A stretch of 64,000 nucleotides of DNA from positions 1 to 64,000 of the forward strand of contig NZ_JAUYNT010000003.1 of NCBI RefSeq assembly GCF_030698175.1, in the 5' to 3' direction. The notes beneath the pieces were generated by a model. The model was not told the DNA's origin and did not search any database. It saw only the letters and a program-made list of their open reading frames with translations. Positions 45,283 through 53,802 of the stretch are shown here, in pieces (within the stretch, counting starts at the first letter, position 1; each line of letters begins with the position of its first letter). The stretch comes from Pseudomonas sp. GTDB taxonomy: Bacteria > Pseudomonadota > Gammaproteobacteria > Pseudomonadales > Pseudomonadaceae. The position numbers and the translations under genes are program-made.

Positions 45283-46414
45283 CTTCGAGGATGACCCCAA
45301 GCTCGTTGACCTGCTGCCCGGTGAGCAGCAGGTCAGGCTGTTGCAGCTGCTGAGCGCCCTGGGCGGCGGCGCCATCGAGCTGACTGAAAGCCCCAGCGAC
45401 GGCAGCGAGCCCCTCGAGTTCAATCTGGAAACCCTCGGTTGGCTGCGCAGCGAGCTGCCGGCGGCGCAACGCCAGGCGGCGGTGCGGCTGTACGAACTGA
45501 TCCTGCGCTACGTCGGCAAATACCGTTTGGCGGCCAGCTTGCACCTGGACACCACCGAGGCCAGCTTCGCCGAGCTGCAACGTCAACACGCGGCCTTACA
45601 GGCCTCGGAGGAGCGCTACCGGATACTCTCCGAGCAGTTGCAACAACGGGTCAATGCTCAGGTCGGGGTGATCGAAAAGACCCAGCGCCAGCTTTACGAG
45701 GGCGCTCACCTGCGCGCGGTCGGCCAGTTGGCGGCGGGCATCGCCCATGAATTCAACAACCCCATCGGCTTTATCACCAGCAACCTGCGGGTCGCCGCCG
45801 ACTATGTCGACGAGCTCGCCACCAAGCTGGTCGGGGATACAGCCAGCGCACCGTTGCTGACGGACTTTCGCACGCTGCTCAAGGAATCCGCCAGCGGCAC
45901 CCAGCGCATCGCCCGCATAGTCGTCGACCTCAAGACCTTCGCCAATATCAACCAGGCCGAGTTCGCCCCCTGCGACCTCAATGCCCTACTCAGCACCAGC
46001 TGCCACCTGCTGGAGACCGAGGGCCGCCAGGGTTTGCAGCTGCGCTTACGTCTGGGTGAACTGCCGAAACTGGCGGGTTACCCGGCGAAACTATCCCAGG
46101 CCTTCTACAACGTGCTGGATAACGCGGCCAAGGCCTTGCCTGCCAGCGGCGGCATGGTCGGGGTGAAAAGCCGGGTGCGCAATGGCGCGGTGGAAGTCTG
46201 CATCACCGACAACGGCTGCGGCATCGCCAAAGAGGCGCTGGGGCAGGTTTTCGAGCCGTTTTTCACCACCCGCGAGGTCGGCGCCGGCACTGGTCTGGGT
46301 CTGTGCGTGACGCGCGATATTCTTGCCGCCCATCAGGGCCAGATTCTGCTCAAGAGCAAGCTAGGCACTGGCACCCAAGTGACCCTGCGCTTCGTCAGGG
46401 AAGAACAGCCATGA
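45275..46414 (+). CDS. soluble sensor histidine kinase
   Basis: A 379-residue kinase with no membrane segment. The N-terminal 110 residues are a helical region of unknown type, followed by a coiled coil (about 95-145). The dimerisation/phosphoacceptor motif is AHEFNNPIGF with His158. The ATPase domain has the N box (NVLDNAAKALP), DNGCGI, a phenylalanine-bearing FEPFFTTR, and GTGLGL. It lies between the GTPase and the receiver-ATPase, so the receiver is its likely partner. The stop overlaps the start of another duplicated mini-gene (46411). Confidence 0.92.
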   Translation: MRNFEDDPKLVDLLPGEQQVRLLQLLSALGGGAIELTESPSDGSEPLEFNLETLGWLRSELPAAQRQAAVRLYELILRYVGKYRLAASLHLDTTEASFAELQRQHAALQASEERYRILSEQLQQRVNAQVGVIEKTQRQLYEGAHLRAVGQLAAGIAHEFNNPIGFITSNLRVAADYVDELATKLVGDTASAPLLTDFRTLLKESASGTQRIARIVVDLKTFANINQAEFAPCDLNALLSTSCHLLETEGRQGLQLRLRLGELPKLAGYPAKLSQAFYNVLDNAAKALPASGGMVGVKSRVRNGAVEVCITDNGCGIAKEALGQVFEPFFTTREVGAGTGLGLCVTRDILAAHQGQILLKSKLGTGTQVTLRFVREEQP

Positions 46415-46672
46415 GCAGCAACTACGCCTCGCTGTTCGTCGGCGGCACTGCCCAAGATGAACCCACCGCCAGCGCGCCGACAGCCCCCTACCGCCGGCTC
46501 GTGATGCAGGGCCAGATTCTGCTCAAGAGCAAGCTAGACACTGGCACCCAGGTGATCCTGCGCTTCGCCAGGGAAAATCCAACATGAGCAACTACGCCTC
46601 GCTGTTCGTCGGCGGCACTGCGCCGGATGAACCCACCGCCAGCACGCCGACAGCCCCCTACCGGCTGCTCCT
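46334..46672 (+). repeat. 173-bp tandem duplication at the kinase/receiver junction
   Basis: Offset between copies is 173 bp throughout: CAGGGCCAGATTCTGCTC occurs at 46334 and 46507, and the ATGAGC starts occur at 46411 and 46584. The first copy has an extra AGC codon (MSSN versus MSN). Confidence 0.9.
46411..46587 (+). pseudogene. chimeric duplicated junction (receiver start joined to kinase end)
   Basis: This 58-codon frame begins like the receiver-ATPase (MSSNYASLFVGGTAQDEPTA) and ends like the kinase C-terminus (GQILLKSKLDTGTQVILRFA). It arises from a 173-bp tandem duplication covering the kinase 3' end and the receiver 5' end: copy A 46334-46506, copy B 46507-46672 or so. Its ATG overlaps the kinase stop and its TGA overlaps the ATG of the receiver-ATPase at 46584, so ATGA-type coupling is kept at both ends. 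Copies have diverged by several substitutions. Confidence 0.85.
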
Positions 46673-48815
46673 GGTGGATGATGAACCGGGCATTCTGGCG
46701 GCCCTGCGGCGAGTGTTCCAGCGCGAGAACTATGAGCTGCTGTTTGCCCATAACGCCCACGAGGCGCTGCAGCTGCTGGAAGCCAAACCGGTCGAGCTGA
46801 TCATCAGCGACTTCCAGATGCCCGGCATGAACGGCAGTGAACTGCTGCGCCAGGTGCGCGAACGCTGGCCAGATACCATCCGCATCATGCTTACCGGCCA
46901 GGCCAGCACCGAGGCGGTGATGGGCTCGGTGAAGGACGGCGCGGTCTACCGTTTCATCCTCAAACCGTGGAACGACGACGATCTGCGCCTGACCATCGCC
47001 CTGGCTCTGGAGCAGTACGAGCTGATGCGGCGCAACCGCGCGCTGGAGCAGGAAAACCGCACGCAGCATCGCGATATCGCCACCCTGGCCAAGCTCGGGG
47101 TGACCAACCGCAGTCAACTGGCCATCCTCCTGCATAAAAAAGGCCTGCTCAACGCCCAGCAGATCCAGCAGTTGCACAAGGAAATGCAAATCCACAAGAC
47201 CCCGGTGCTGCGCCAACTGCTGCAGCACGAGTGGATCGAGCCGGAGCGTATCTACCAGCTGCTGCGCCAGGACCTGATGTTCGAAGAAATCGACCTGCGC
47301 GAATTCCAGCTCGACCCCAGCCTGCTGGCCTTGATTCCCCAAGCCCTGTGTATCCGACAGCTGGTGCTGCCACTGCGGGTGATGGGCAAACGCCTGCGCC
47401 TGGCCATGGCCGACCCGATGGACATGGGTCTGATCGAGGAGCTGGGCTTCATGTCCGGCCTGAGCATCCATCCGCTGCTCTGCGCGGCCGGGCAGATGCA
47501 GGCCAAGCTGGTGGAGCTGTTCGGCGAACCTGGCAACCAATTGGAAGACCTGACCACAGTAGTGGGCAGCAGCGACCCCTACGAAGGCATCGAAATAGTC
47601 CTCGAGGACGAAGACAACGAGAGCCTGGAGCAATTACTCGGCAGCTCGGAAGACCCGCCAGCCATCCGCCTGGTCAATGCCATCATCCTTGAGGCCCTGC
47701 GCCTGCGCGCCAGCGATATTCATATCCATCCGCGCACCAAGCAGGTGGTGGTGCGCTACCGCATCGACGGCGTGCTGCAGGACAAAATCCAGATTCCCAG
47801 CAGCCTGCTGATGGCGCTGGTATCGCGAATCAAGGTGATGGCCGAGCTGGACATCACCGAGCGCCGTCGCCCCCAGGACGGGCGGATCACGGTGAAGACA
47901 CCGATGCGCATCGTCGACCTGCGCATCTCCACCCTGCCCACCATCAATGGCGAGAAAATCGTCATGCGCGTGCTGGAGCGCCAATCGGCAGCACAGTCCC
48001 TGGAGGACATGGGCTTCTCCCCCAACAATCTCAAGCGCCTGCTGCATGTGGTCAGCAAGCCCCAGGGCATCATCCTCGCCACCGGCCCCACCGGCAGCGG
48101 CAAGACCACCACCCTCTACGCGTTACTGCAGCACGAGGCCAGCTCGGAGAAGAACTACGTCACCATCGAAGACCCGGTGGAAATCCAAGTCGACCTGGCC
48201 GGCCAGGTACCGGTACGCGAGCGCATCGGCCTGAGCTTCGCCAGCATCCTGCGCGCCATCCTGCGCCAGGACCCGGACGTGATCCTGCTCGGCGAGATCC
48301 GCGATGAGGAGACCGCCGATGTGGCCTTCCATGCCGCCCTCACCGGCCATATGGTGTTCTCCACCCTGCACACCAGTTCCGCCACCGCCACCATCGCCCG
48401 CCTGCTGGACCTCGGCCTCAAGCCCTATGTGCTGGCCTCGGCCCTGGAGGCCATCATCGCCCAGCGCCTGGTGCGGCGGATTTGTCTGAACTGCCGCGAG
48501 CCAGCCGCGCCTAGCAGCGAACTGCTGGCGCGCCTGGGTCCGGATTTTCTCGAGCCCGGCTTGCAGTTCTTCCACGGCCGCGGCTGTGAGCAGTGCCACC
48601 AGGGTTTCAAGGGGCGGGTGGCGATCCATGAGGTATTGACCATGAATAACGCCCTGCGCGATGCCATCACCCAGGGCGTCAGTGCCACCCAACTGCAGGC
48701 CCTGGCCACGGCGCAAGGCATGACCAGCCTGCTGGATGATGCCCGCGACAAATTGCAGCAAGGCATGACCAGTGTCGAAGAAGTCCTGCGTTTACTCGGC
48801 CCGCAAGACCTATAA
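46584..48815 (+). CDS. receiver domain fused to GspE/PilB-type secretion ATPase
   Basis: A 743-residue protein with three parts. The receiver (about 25-145) has VDDEP (31-35), phospho-acceptor Asp76 (ISDFQMPG), Thr104 and Lys127 (FILKPW). A GspE_N/MshEN-like region (about 175-320) follows; the clear RLG motifs of c-di-GMP-binding MshEN were not seen. The motor domain has GPTGSGKT Walker A (501-508), the Asp box with TIEDPVE, Walker B VILLGEIRDEE, the His box STLHTSSA, and a zinc tetra-Cys (CLNC, CEQC). These are all the residues of an active type II secretion/type IV pilus assembly ATPase. No pilin, secretin or inner-membrane platform gene is adjacent. Confidence 0.93.
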   Translation: MSNYASLFVGGTAPDEPTASTPTAPYRLLLVDDEPGILAALRRVFQRENYELLFAHNAHEALQLLEAKPVELIISDFQMPGMNGSELLRQVRERWPDTIRIMLTGQASTEAVMGSVKDGAVYRFILKPWNDDDLRLTIALALEQYELMRRNRALEQENRTQHRDIATLAKLGVTNRSQLAILLHKKGLLNAQQIQQLHKEMQIHKTPVLRQLLQHEWIEPERIYQLLRQDLMFEEIDLREFQLDPSLLALIPQALCIRQLVLPLRVMGKRLRLAMADPMDMGLIEELGFMSGLSIHPLLCAAGQMQAKLVELFGEPGNQLEDLTTVVGSSDPYEGIEIVLEDEDNESLEQLLGSSEDPPAIRLVNAIILEALRLRASDIHIHPRTKQVVVRYRIDGVLQDKIQIPSSLLMALVSRIKVMAELDITERRRPQDGRITVKTPMRIVDLRISTLPTINGEKIVMRVLERQSAAQSLEDMGFSPNNLKRLLHVVSKPQGIILATGPTGSGKTTTLYALLQHEASSEKNYVTIEDPVEIQVDLAGQVPVRERIGLSFASILRAILRQDPDVILLGEIRDEETADVAFHAALTGHMVFSTLHTSSATATIARLLDLGLKPYVLASALEAIIAQRLVRRICLNCREPAAPSSELLARLGPDFLEPGLQFFHGRGCEQCHQGFKGRVAIHEVLTMNNALRDAITQGVSATQLQALATAQGMTSLLDDARDKLQQGMTSVEEVLRLLGPQDL

Positions 48816-48854
48816 GACGCCAAGATTCATCGCCGGCGGACACAAGCTGCGCCA

Positions 48855-51800
48855 TCAGGCCGCCGGTTCGAACAGCTGCACGCTGGCAATCTCGCTAACC
48901 AACAAGCGCGCCTGCAGTTGCCGGCCCTGCTCACGGGCCTTGACCACGCTCTGCTCCTTCACATGACCGTAGCCACGGATCTGCTGCGGCAACTCGGCGA
49001 TGGCCAGCGCGGTGCGGTAGTTAGTGGCGTTCAGCTGGGTGAGCAGCGCGGCGATGCTCTGCTCGTAGTCGTCGATCAGCTCCAGTTCAAGCTTGCGCTC
49101 GGCGCTATGGCCGAACGGGTCGAGGGCGCTGCCACGCAGGAACTTGAGTTTGGCCAGCAGGCCGAAGGCCTTGAACATCCAAGGCCCGAACTGGCGTTTA
49201 CGCGGCTCGCCATTGGTGCCTGACAGGTTGCTCAGCCAGGACGGCGCCAGGTGAAACTGCAGGCGGTAATCGCCTTCAAACTGCTCGGCCAACTGCTGAA
49301 TAAAAGCGCCATCGGTATACAGCCGCGCCACCTCGTATTCGTCCTTGTAGGCCAGCAGTTTGAAGTAGTTGCGTGCCACTGCGCCGCTCAGCGCCTGCTC
49401 GCTGTCCGTGTCGGCCTGTTGCACCCGCGCCACCAACTGGCGATAGCGCTCGGCGTAGGCGGCGTTCTGGTAAGCGGTGAGGAAATCGAGCCGAAACTGC
49501 ACTATCTCCGCCAAGGTTTCGCAGCGCGGGGCGGCCGCCACGGTCGGGGCGGCCAGTCTCTCCACGGCGGCAGCATCGTAGGCGGCGCGGCGGCCCCAGA
49601 GAAATGCCTGCTGATTAAGTTGTATGCCGATGCCATTGAGCTCGATGGCCTTATCGATAGCCATCGCCGACACCGGCACCAAGCCCTTCTGATAGGCAAA
49701 GCCGAGCATAAACAGGTTGGTGGCGATGCTGTCGCCGAGCAACCGAGTGGCCAACCGCGAGGCATCGACGAAGTGGGTCTTGCTGGCGCCCACCGCCTCG
49801 ATCAGCGCCTCGCGCATGGCCGCCCCCGGCACTTGGGCATCGGGGTTACGGGTGAACTCGGCGGTAGCCGCCTCATGGCTGTTGATCACTGCATGGGCGA
49901 TTTTGTCGTTGAGCTTGGCCAAGGCTTCTTCACTGGCCGCCACCACCAGATCGCAGCCCAACAGTAAGTCGGTTTCACCGGCGGCGATGCGCACGGCGAA
50001 GATCTCATCCTGCTTGGCGGCGATGCGGATATGGGTGATCACCGGGCCGAATTTCTGCGCCAAACCGGCCTGATCGAGCACGCTGCAGCCCTTGCCTTCC
50101 AGGTGCGCGGCCATGCCCAATAAGGCGCCAACGGTGGTCACGCCGCTGCCGCCGACACCCGGCAAGAGGATATTCCACGGCCGCGCTAGGCTCGGTTGCT
50201 GCGGTTCCGGCAAGGCGATAAACAAACTGCTGGCCGAAACCCCTTGGGGTTTGCGCAACCGGCCGCCGTGCACGGTGACGAAGCTTGGGCAAAAGCCATC
50301 GACGCAGCTGAAATCCTTGTTGCAGGAGTTCTGGTCGATTTCGCGCTTGCGCCCCAGCTCGGTTTCCAACGGTAGCACCGACAGGCAGTTGGACTTGACG
50401 CCGCAGTCGCCACAGCCCTCGCACACCGCCGCATTGATAAAGGCCCGCTTCTGCGGATCAACCAGCTTGCCGCGCTTGCGCCGGCGGCGCTTCTCGGTGG
50501 CGCAGGTCTGATCAAAAATGAGCACCGAGCAACCTTGGAACTCGCGCAGTTCGCGCTGCACCGCGTCCAGATCGTTGCGGTGATGGAAAGTCACTATGGT
50601 GGCAAAGCCGGCGCGGCTCGGGTACTTGTCCGGCTCATCGCTGACCAGCGCAATGCGTTTGACCCCTTCGGCGAACAGCTGCTGGCTGAGTTGATCGACC
50701 CGCAGTTCGCCGTCGATCGGCTGGCCACCGGTCATGGCCACCGCATCGTTGTAGAGGATTTTGTAGGTGATATTCACCCCCGCCGCCACGGCCGCACGCA
50801 CGGCCAGGTGGCCGGAGTGAAAGTAGGTACCGTCGCCCAGATTCTGAAAAATGTGCGGGGTGTCGGTGAACGGCGCCTGGCCGATCCAGGTCGCACCTTC
50901 GCCGCCCATCTGGGTGAAGGTGTCGGTGTTGCGATCCATCCATTGGGTCATGTAGTGGCAACCGATGCCGCCTTGGGCGCGGCTGCCTTCCGGCAGTTTG
51001 GTCGAGGTATTGTGCGGGCAGCCGGAGCAGAAATGCGGGGTGCGCACTGTGCTGTGCTTGGGCGCCGCCAGGGCTTGCTCTTTGGCGGCGAGAAAGGCCA
51101 GCCGCGCCTCGATCTGCTCGCTGCTGTAGATCGGCGCCAGGCGCTTGGCTATGACTCGGGCGATCATCGCCGGGGTCAACTCGCTGAGGTTGGGCAGCAG
51201 GGAAACACCCTGCTCGTCGAACTCACCAACCACCCGTGGGCGTTTGCCCACCGGCCAGTTGTAGAGCTGACCGGTGAGTTGGTCCTCGATGATGCTGCGT
51301 TTTTCTTCCACCACCAGGATTTCGTCCAGGCCTTCGGCGAACTCATGCACCGACACCGGCTCCAGCGGCCAGCTCATGCCGATTTTTAGCACCCGCAGGC
51401 CCACCTGGGCGCACAGTTGCTCGTCCAGGCCGAGGTCGTCCAGGGCTTGGCGCACATCCAGATAAGACTTGCCGGTGGTGATAATGCCCAGCCGTGGGTT
51501 GGGCGAGTCGAGCATCAAGGGGTTGAGGTTGTTGGCGCGGGCGAAGGCCCGTGCGGCATAAATTTTGTAGATATTCAGCCGTTCTTCCTGCACCAGCGGC
51601 GGGTCTGGCCAGCGAATATGCACACCGCCCGCCGGCAGTTGGAAATCATCCGGGAGCTTGATTTTCACCCGCAGCGGATCGACTTCCACCACCGCCGAGG
51701 AGTCGACATTTTCGGCGATGGTTTTCAGCGCCACCCAGCAACCGCTGTAGCGCGACAGCTCCCAGCCGAGGATGCCGTAGTCGAGCAACTCTTGGATATT

Positions 51801-52322
51801 GGCCGGATTGAGCACCGGAATCGAGGCGGCAATAAAGGCGTGTTCACTCTGATTGGCGATGCTCGACGACTTGCAGCCATGGTCGTCACCGGCCAGCAGC
51901 AGCACGCCGCCATGGGGCGCGACGCCTGCCGAATTGCCATGCTTGAACACATCGCCGCAGCGGTCGACGCCCGGACCTTTGCCGTACCAAAGGGCGAAGA
52001 CGCCGTCGTAACGGGCGCCGGGAAACAGGTGAGTCTGCTGGCTGCCCCACACGGCGGTGGCGGCTAACTCTTCGTTGACGCCGGGCTGAAAGTGAATGGC
52101 GCTGGCCTGCAAAAACTCTTTGGCCTCCCACAGACTCTTGTCCAGATTGCCCAGAGGGGAGCCGCGATAGCCGGAAATAAACCCGGCGGTATTTAACCCC
52201 TGAGCGCAGTCGCGTTGCTGTTGCAGCATCGGCAAACGGGTCAGGGCTTGGGTACCGGTCAGGTACAGATGGCCAGTGGCAAGGCGGTATTTATCATCGA
52301 GGCGAATCTCGGCCAGAGACAT
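48855..52322 (-). CDS. fused indolepyruvate ferredoxin oxidoreductase
   Basis: This 1155-residue single-chain 2-oxoacid:ferredoxin oxidoreductase, by family knowledge, oxidatively decarboxylates indolepyruvate and related aryl or branched-chain 2-oxoacids to acyl-CoA. It has an N-terminal pyrimidine domain (TGTQALTRLPML, SGYRGSPLGN), a thiamine diphosphate domain (HFCSGCPHN, GGEGATWIGQ, GIGCHYM), a ferredoxin-like Cys group (VCEGCGDCGVKSNC), the gamma domain (GVGGSGVTTVGALLG near 735) and a C-terminal extension. ATG 52322 with TAGGAG upstream replaces a longer reading to 52388. The divergent Lrp gene 195 bp away is the likely regulator. Confidence 0.93.
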   Translation of the reverse strand: MSLAEIRLDDKYRLATGHLYLTGTQALTRLPMLQQQRDCAQGLNTAGFISGYRGSPLGNLDKSLWEAKEFLQASAIHFQPGVNEELAATAVWGSQQTHLFPGARYDGVFALWYGKGPGVDRCGDVFKHGNSAGVAPHGGVLLLAGDDHGCKSSSIANQSEHAFIAASIPVLNPANIQELLDYGILGWELSRYSGCWVALKTIAENVDSSAVVEVDPLRVKIKLPDDFQLPAGGVHIRWPDPPLVQEERLNIYKIYAARAFARANNLNPLMLDSPNPRLGIITTGKSYLDVRQALDDLGLDEQLCAQVGLRVLKIGMSWPLEPVSVHEFAEGLDEILVVEEKRSIIEDQLTGQLYNWPVGKRPRVVGEFDEQGVSLLPNLSELTPAMIARVIAKRLAPIYSSEQIEARLAFLAAKEQALAAPKHSTVRTPHFCSGCPHNTSTKLPEGSRAQGGIGCHYMTQWMDRNTDTFTQMGGEGATWIGQAPFTDTPHIFQNLGDGTYFHSGHLAVRAAVAAGVNITYKILYNDAVAMTGGQPIDGELRVDQLSQQLFAEGVKRIALVSDEPDKYPSRAGFATIVTFHHRNDLDAVQRELREFQGCSVLIFDQTCATEKRRRRKRGKLVDPQKRAFINAAVCEGCGDCGVKSNCLSVLPLETELGRKREIDQNSCNKDFSCVDGFCPSFVTVHGGRLRKPQGVSASSLFIALPEPQQPSLARPWNILLPGVGGSGVTTVGALLGMAAHLEGKGCSVLDQAGLAQKFGPVITHIRIAAKQDEIFAVRIAAGETDLLLGCDLVVAASEEALAKLNDKIAHAVINSHEAATAEFTRNPDAQVPGAAMREALIEAVGASKTHFVDASRLATRLLGDSIATNLFMLGFAYQKGLVPVSAMAIDKAIELNGIGIQLNQQAFLWGRRAAYDAAAVERLAAPTVAAAPRCETLAEIVQFRLDFLTAYQNAAYAERYRQLVARVQQADTDSEQALSGAVARNYFKLLAYKDEYEVARLYTDGAFIQQLAEQFEGDYRLQFHLAPSWLSNLSGTNGEPRKRQFGPWMFKAFGLLAKLKFLRGSALDPFGHSAERKLELELIDDYEQSIAALLTQLNATNYRTALAIAELPQQIRGYGHVKEQSVVKAREQGRQLQARLLVSEIASVQLFEPAA

Positions 52323-52517
52323 GCGGGCGCTCCTATTGTTTTTTTGGCGACCTACTTTGCTGGTAACTCTAGATGCCAGCACTCCCACCGCAAATAACTA
52401 GCGCGGCGACTGGTTAAAATATGACTGGCCGGTACTGGTTTTTTCTTTCTAAATTCGGGTTTAAACCGTAATACTGCGCATGATTGATCTAATAAAAACA
52501 AATAATTTGGAGTGTCT

Positions 52518-52985
52518 ATGCAAGGGCCGCTAAACCCCATCGACCGCAAGATTTTGCGCCTGCTGCAGCACAACGCCGACCTGTCCGCCGCGCAGATTGC
52601 CGAGAAGGTTGAATTGTCCCAATCGCCCTGCTGGCGGCGGATCCATCGCATGCAAGAAGAAGGCTTGATTGAACGCACCGTCGCGCTGCTCAATCCCAAG
52701 CTGCTGGGGTTGACCATGACGGTGTTCGTCAACATCAAACTCTCTGCCCACGGGCGCAGTAACCTGCAAGAGTTCGAGCGCGCCATAGTCGGCTACCCCG
52801 AGGTGCTGGAGTGCTACGCCATGGCCGGCAGCTCGGATTTTTTGCTCAAGGTGGTGTGCAAAGACATCGGCAGTTACGAGCGTTTCCTGCGCGACCAACT
52901 GTTGCAGCGGCCCCACGTGCTGGAGGCCCACTCCAATATCGCCATGAGCGAGGTCAAGCGCACCACCGAACTGCCGTTGGATTAA
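52518..52985 (+). CDS. Lrp/AsnC-family transcriptional regulator
   Basis: A 155-residue Lrp-type regulator: N-terminal helix-turn-helix (LSAAQIAEKVELSQSPCWRRIHRM, about 22-45, shown across two stretches), then the RAM ligand-binding domain (ECYAMAGSSDFLLKVVC near 100-115). It is divergent from the oxidoreductase gene and probably controls it in response to an amino acid or oxoacid. ATG 52518 with TTGGAG is chosen over GTG 52512. GGTTTAAACC (52458-52467), a perfect palindrome between the genes, is a possible operator. Confidence 0.9.
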   Translation: MQGPLNPIDRKILRLLQHNADLSAAQIAEKVELSQSPCWRRIHRMQEEGLIERTVALLNPKLLGLTMTVFVNIKLSAHGRSNLQEFERAIVGYPEVLECYAMAGSSDFLLKVVCKDIGSYERFLRDQLLQRPHVLEAHSNIAMSEVKRTTELPLD

Positions 52986-53692
52986 CCGGCCGGCAACTGC
53001 AATTGCCCCAGACTCTGCAGCACCGCGGCGCCGGCGAACAACATAAGGATTTTCTCCTCGGCCAGAGCGCGGATGCTCGTTTGCCTCGCAGGCTGAGCTA
53101 AATAATCGAGCACTTGGCCGAACAGGTTGTGACTGACCATATAAGAGATCTGCCGCACCTGCGTCGCGTCAAGGTTGGCCGGCAGCAGCTTGAAGTTGCC
53201 GATGTCCTCGGTCATATCCTCGGCAAACTCATCCATCACGCTGATCAAGGCCTGGCGCAAACGTGGCGAGGCGCCGTGCAACTCGCGCACGCCAATAAGG
53301 AATGCCGTGGGATGCTGGTCGACGAAATCAAAAAACAATTGCACCGTCTCATGGGTCACCCGGCGGCCGCGCTGCATGTCGATGCCAAACAACATCGGTT
53401 GTTTCTCTAGATCGCAACAGGCCGCCCGCGCCGCCGCCTCACGCCGTAGCTCGCGCAAGGGCTGACGCAACTGAGTGGAAATATCCTCAATCAGCGCCAT
53501 GCCCAGATCATCGACATCGCGAAAATGCCGGTAGAAGGTATTCGGGTTCAGCCCCGCCTCGCGCGCCAGTTCGCGCAAGCCGATGCTGCTCAGGCTGCGG
53601 CTGGTGGAACTCAGGCGCAGCGCCGCCGCCATCAACTGACGTTTGCCCGGTGCCTCGCGCGACGTTTGCTCATCAGCTGTTTGCACGTCCAT
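52982..53692 (-). CDS. TetR-family regulator, FabR/DesT-like
   Basis: A 236-residue TetR regulator. The DNA-binding domain is GLRELAREAGLNPNTFYRHF (about 40-60), which with DVDDLGMALIED resembles FabR-type regulators. The C-terminal part is a helical ligand domain. ATG 53692 with AGGGA upstream is chosen; a longer reading to 53764 would translate through the operator palindrome. It is divergent from the monooxygenase/dehydrogenase pair, its likely target, and converges on the Lrp gene with 4 bp of overlap. Confidence 0.9.
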   Translation of the reverse strand: MDVQTADEQTSREAPGKRQLMAAALRLSSTSRSLSSIGLRELAREAGLNPNTFYRHFRDVDDLGMALIEDISTQLRQPLRELRREAAARAACCDLEKQPMLFGIDMQRGRRVTHETVQLFFDFVDQHPTAFLIGVRELHGASPRLRQALISVMDEFAEDMTEDIGNFKLLPANLDATQVRQISYMVSHNLFGQVLDYLAQPARQTSIRALAEEKILMLFAGAAVLQSLGQLQLPAG

Positions 53693-53736
53693 ATCCCTAC
53701 CTAAAGTTGGCTTGTAGTGCCGGGGCTTGCCGGCAA

Positions 53737-53772
53737 GTATACACTCGTCTACATTGGTAGACACTTGTATAC
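53737..53772. promoter_or_regulatory. 36-bp interrupted palindrome, probable TetR operator
   Basis: GTATACA (53737-53743) and TGTATAC (53766-53772) are symmetric, and inside them TCTAC (53748-53752) and GTAGA (53757-53761) are symmetric around the same centre (ATTG, 53753-53756). The site lies between the divergent tetR start (53692) and the monooxygenase ATG (53803), ideal for controlling both. Confidence 0.85.
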
Positions 53773-53802
53773 ACCAACCATAACAACAATAGGAGTCTGG
53801 TC

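Noticed and set aside
46488..47633. 381-codon minus-strand frame inside the receiver-ATPase gene
   Set aside because: Shadow frame of a clear multi-domain gene; composition dominated by Gln, His, Leu and Ala.
53719..53734. REP-like sequence GCCGGGGCTTGCCGGC
   Set aside because: It resembles a Pseudomonas REP core, but it is single, short and has no inverted partner nearby, so it was not called a repeat element.
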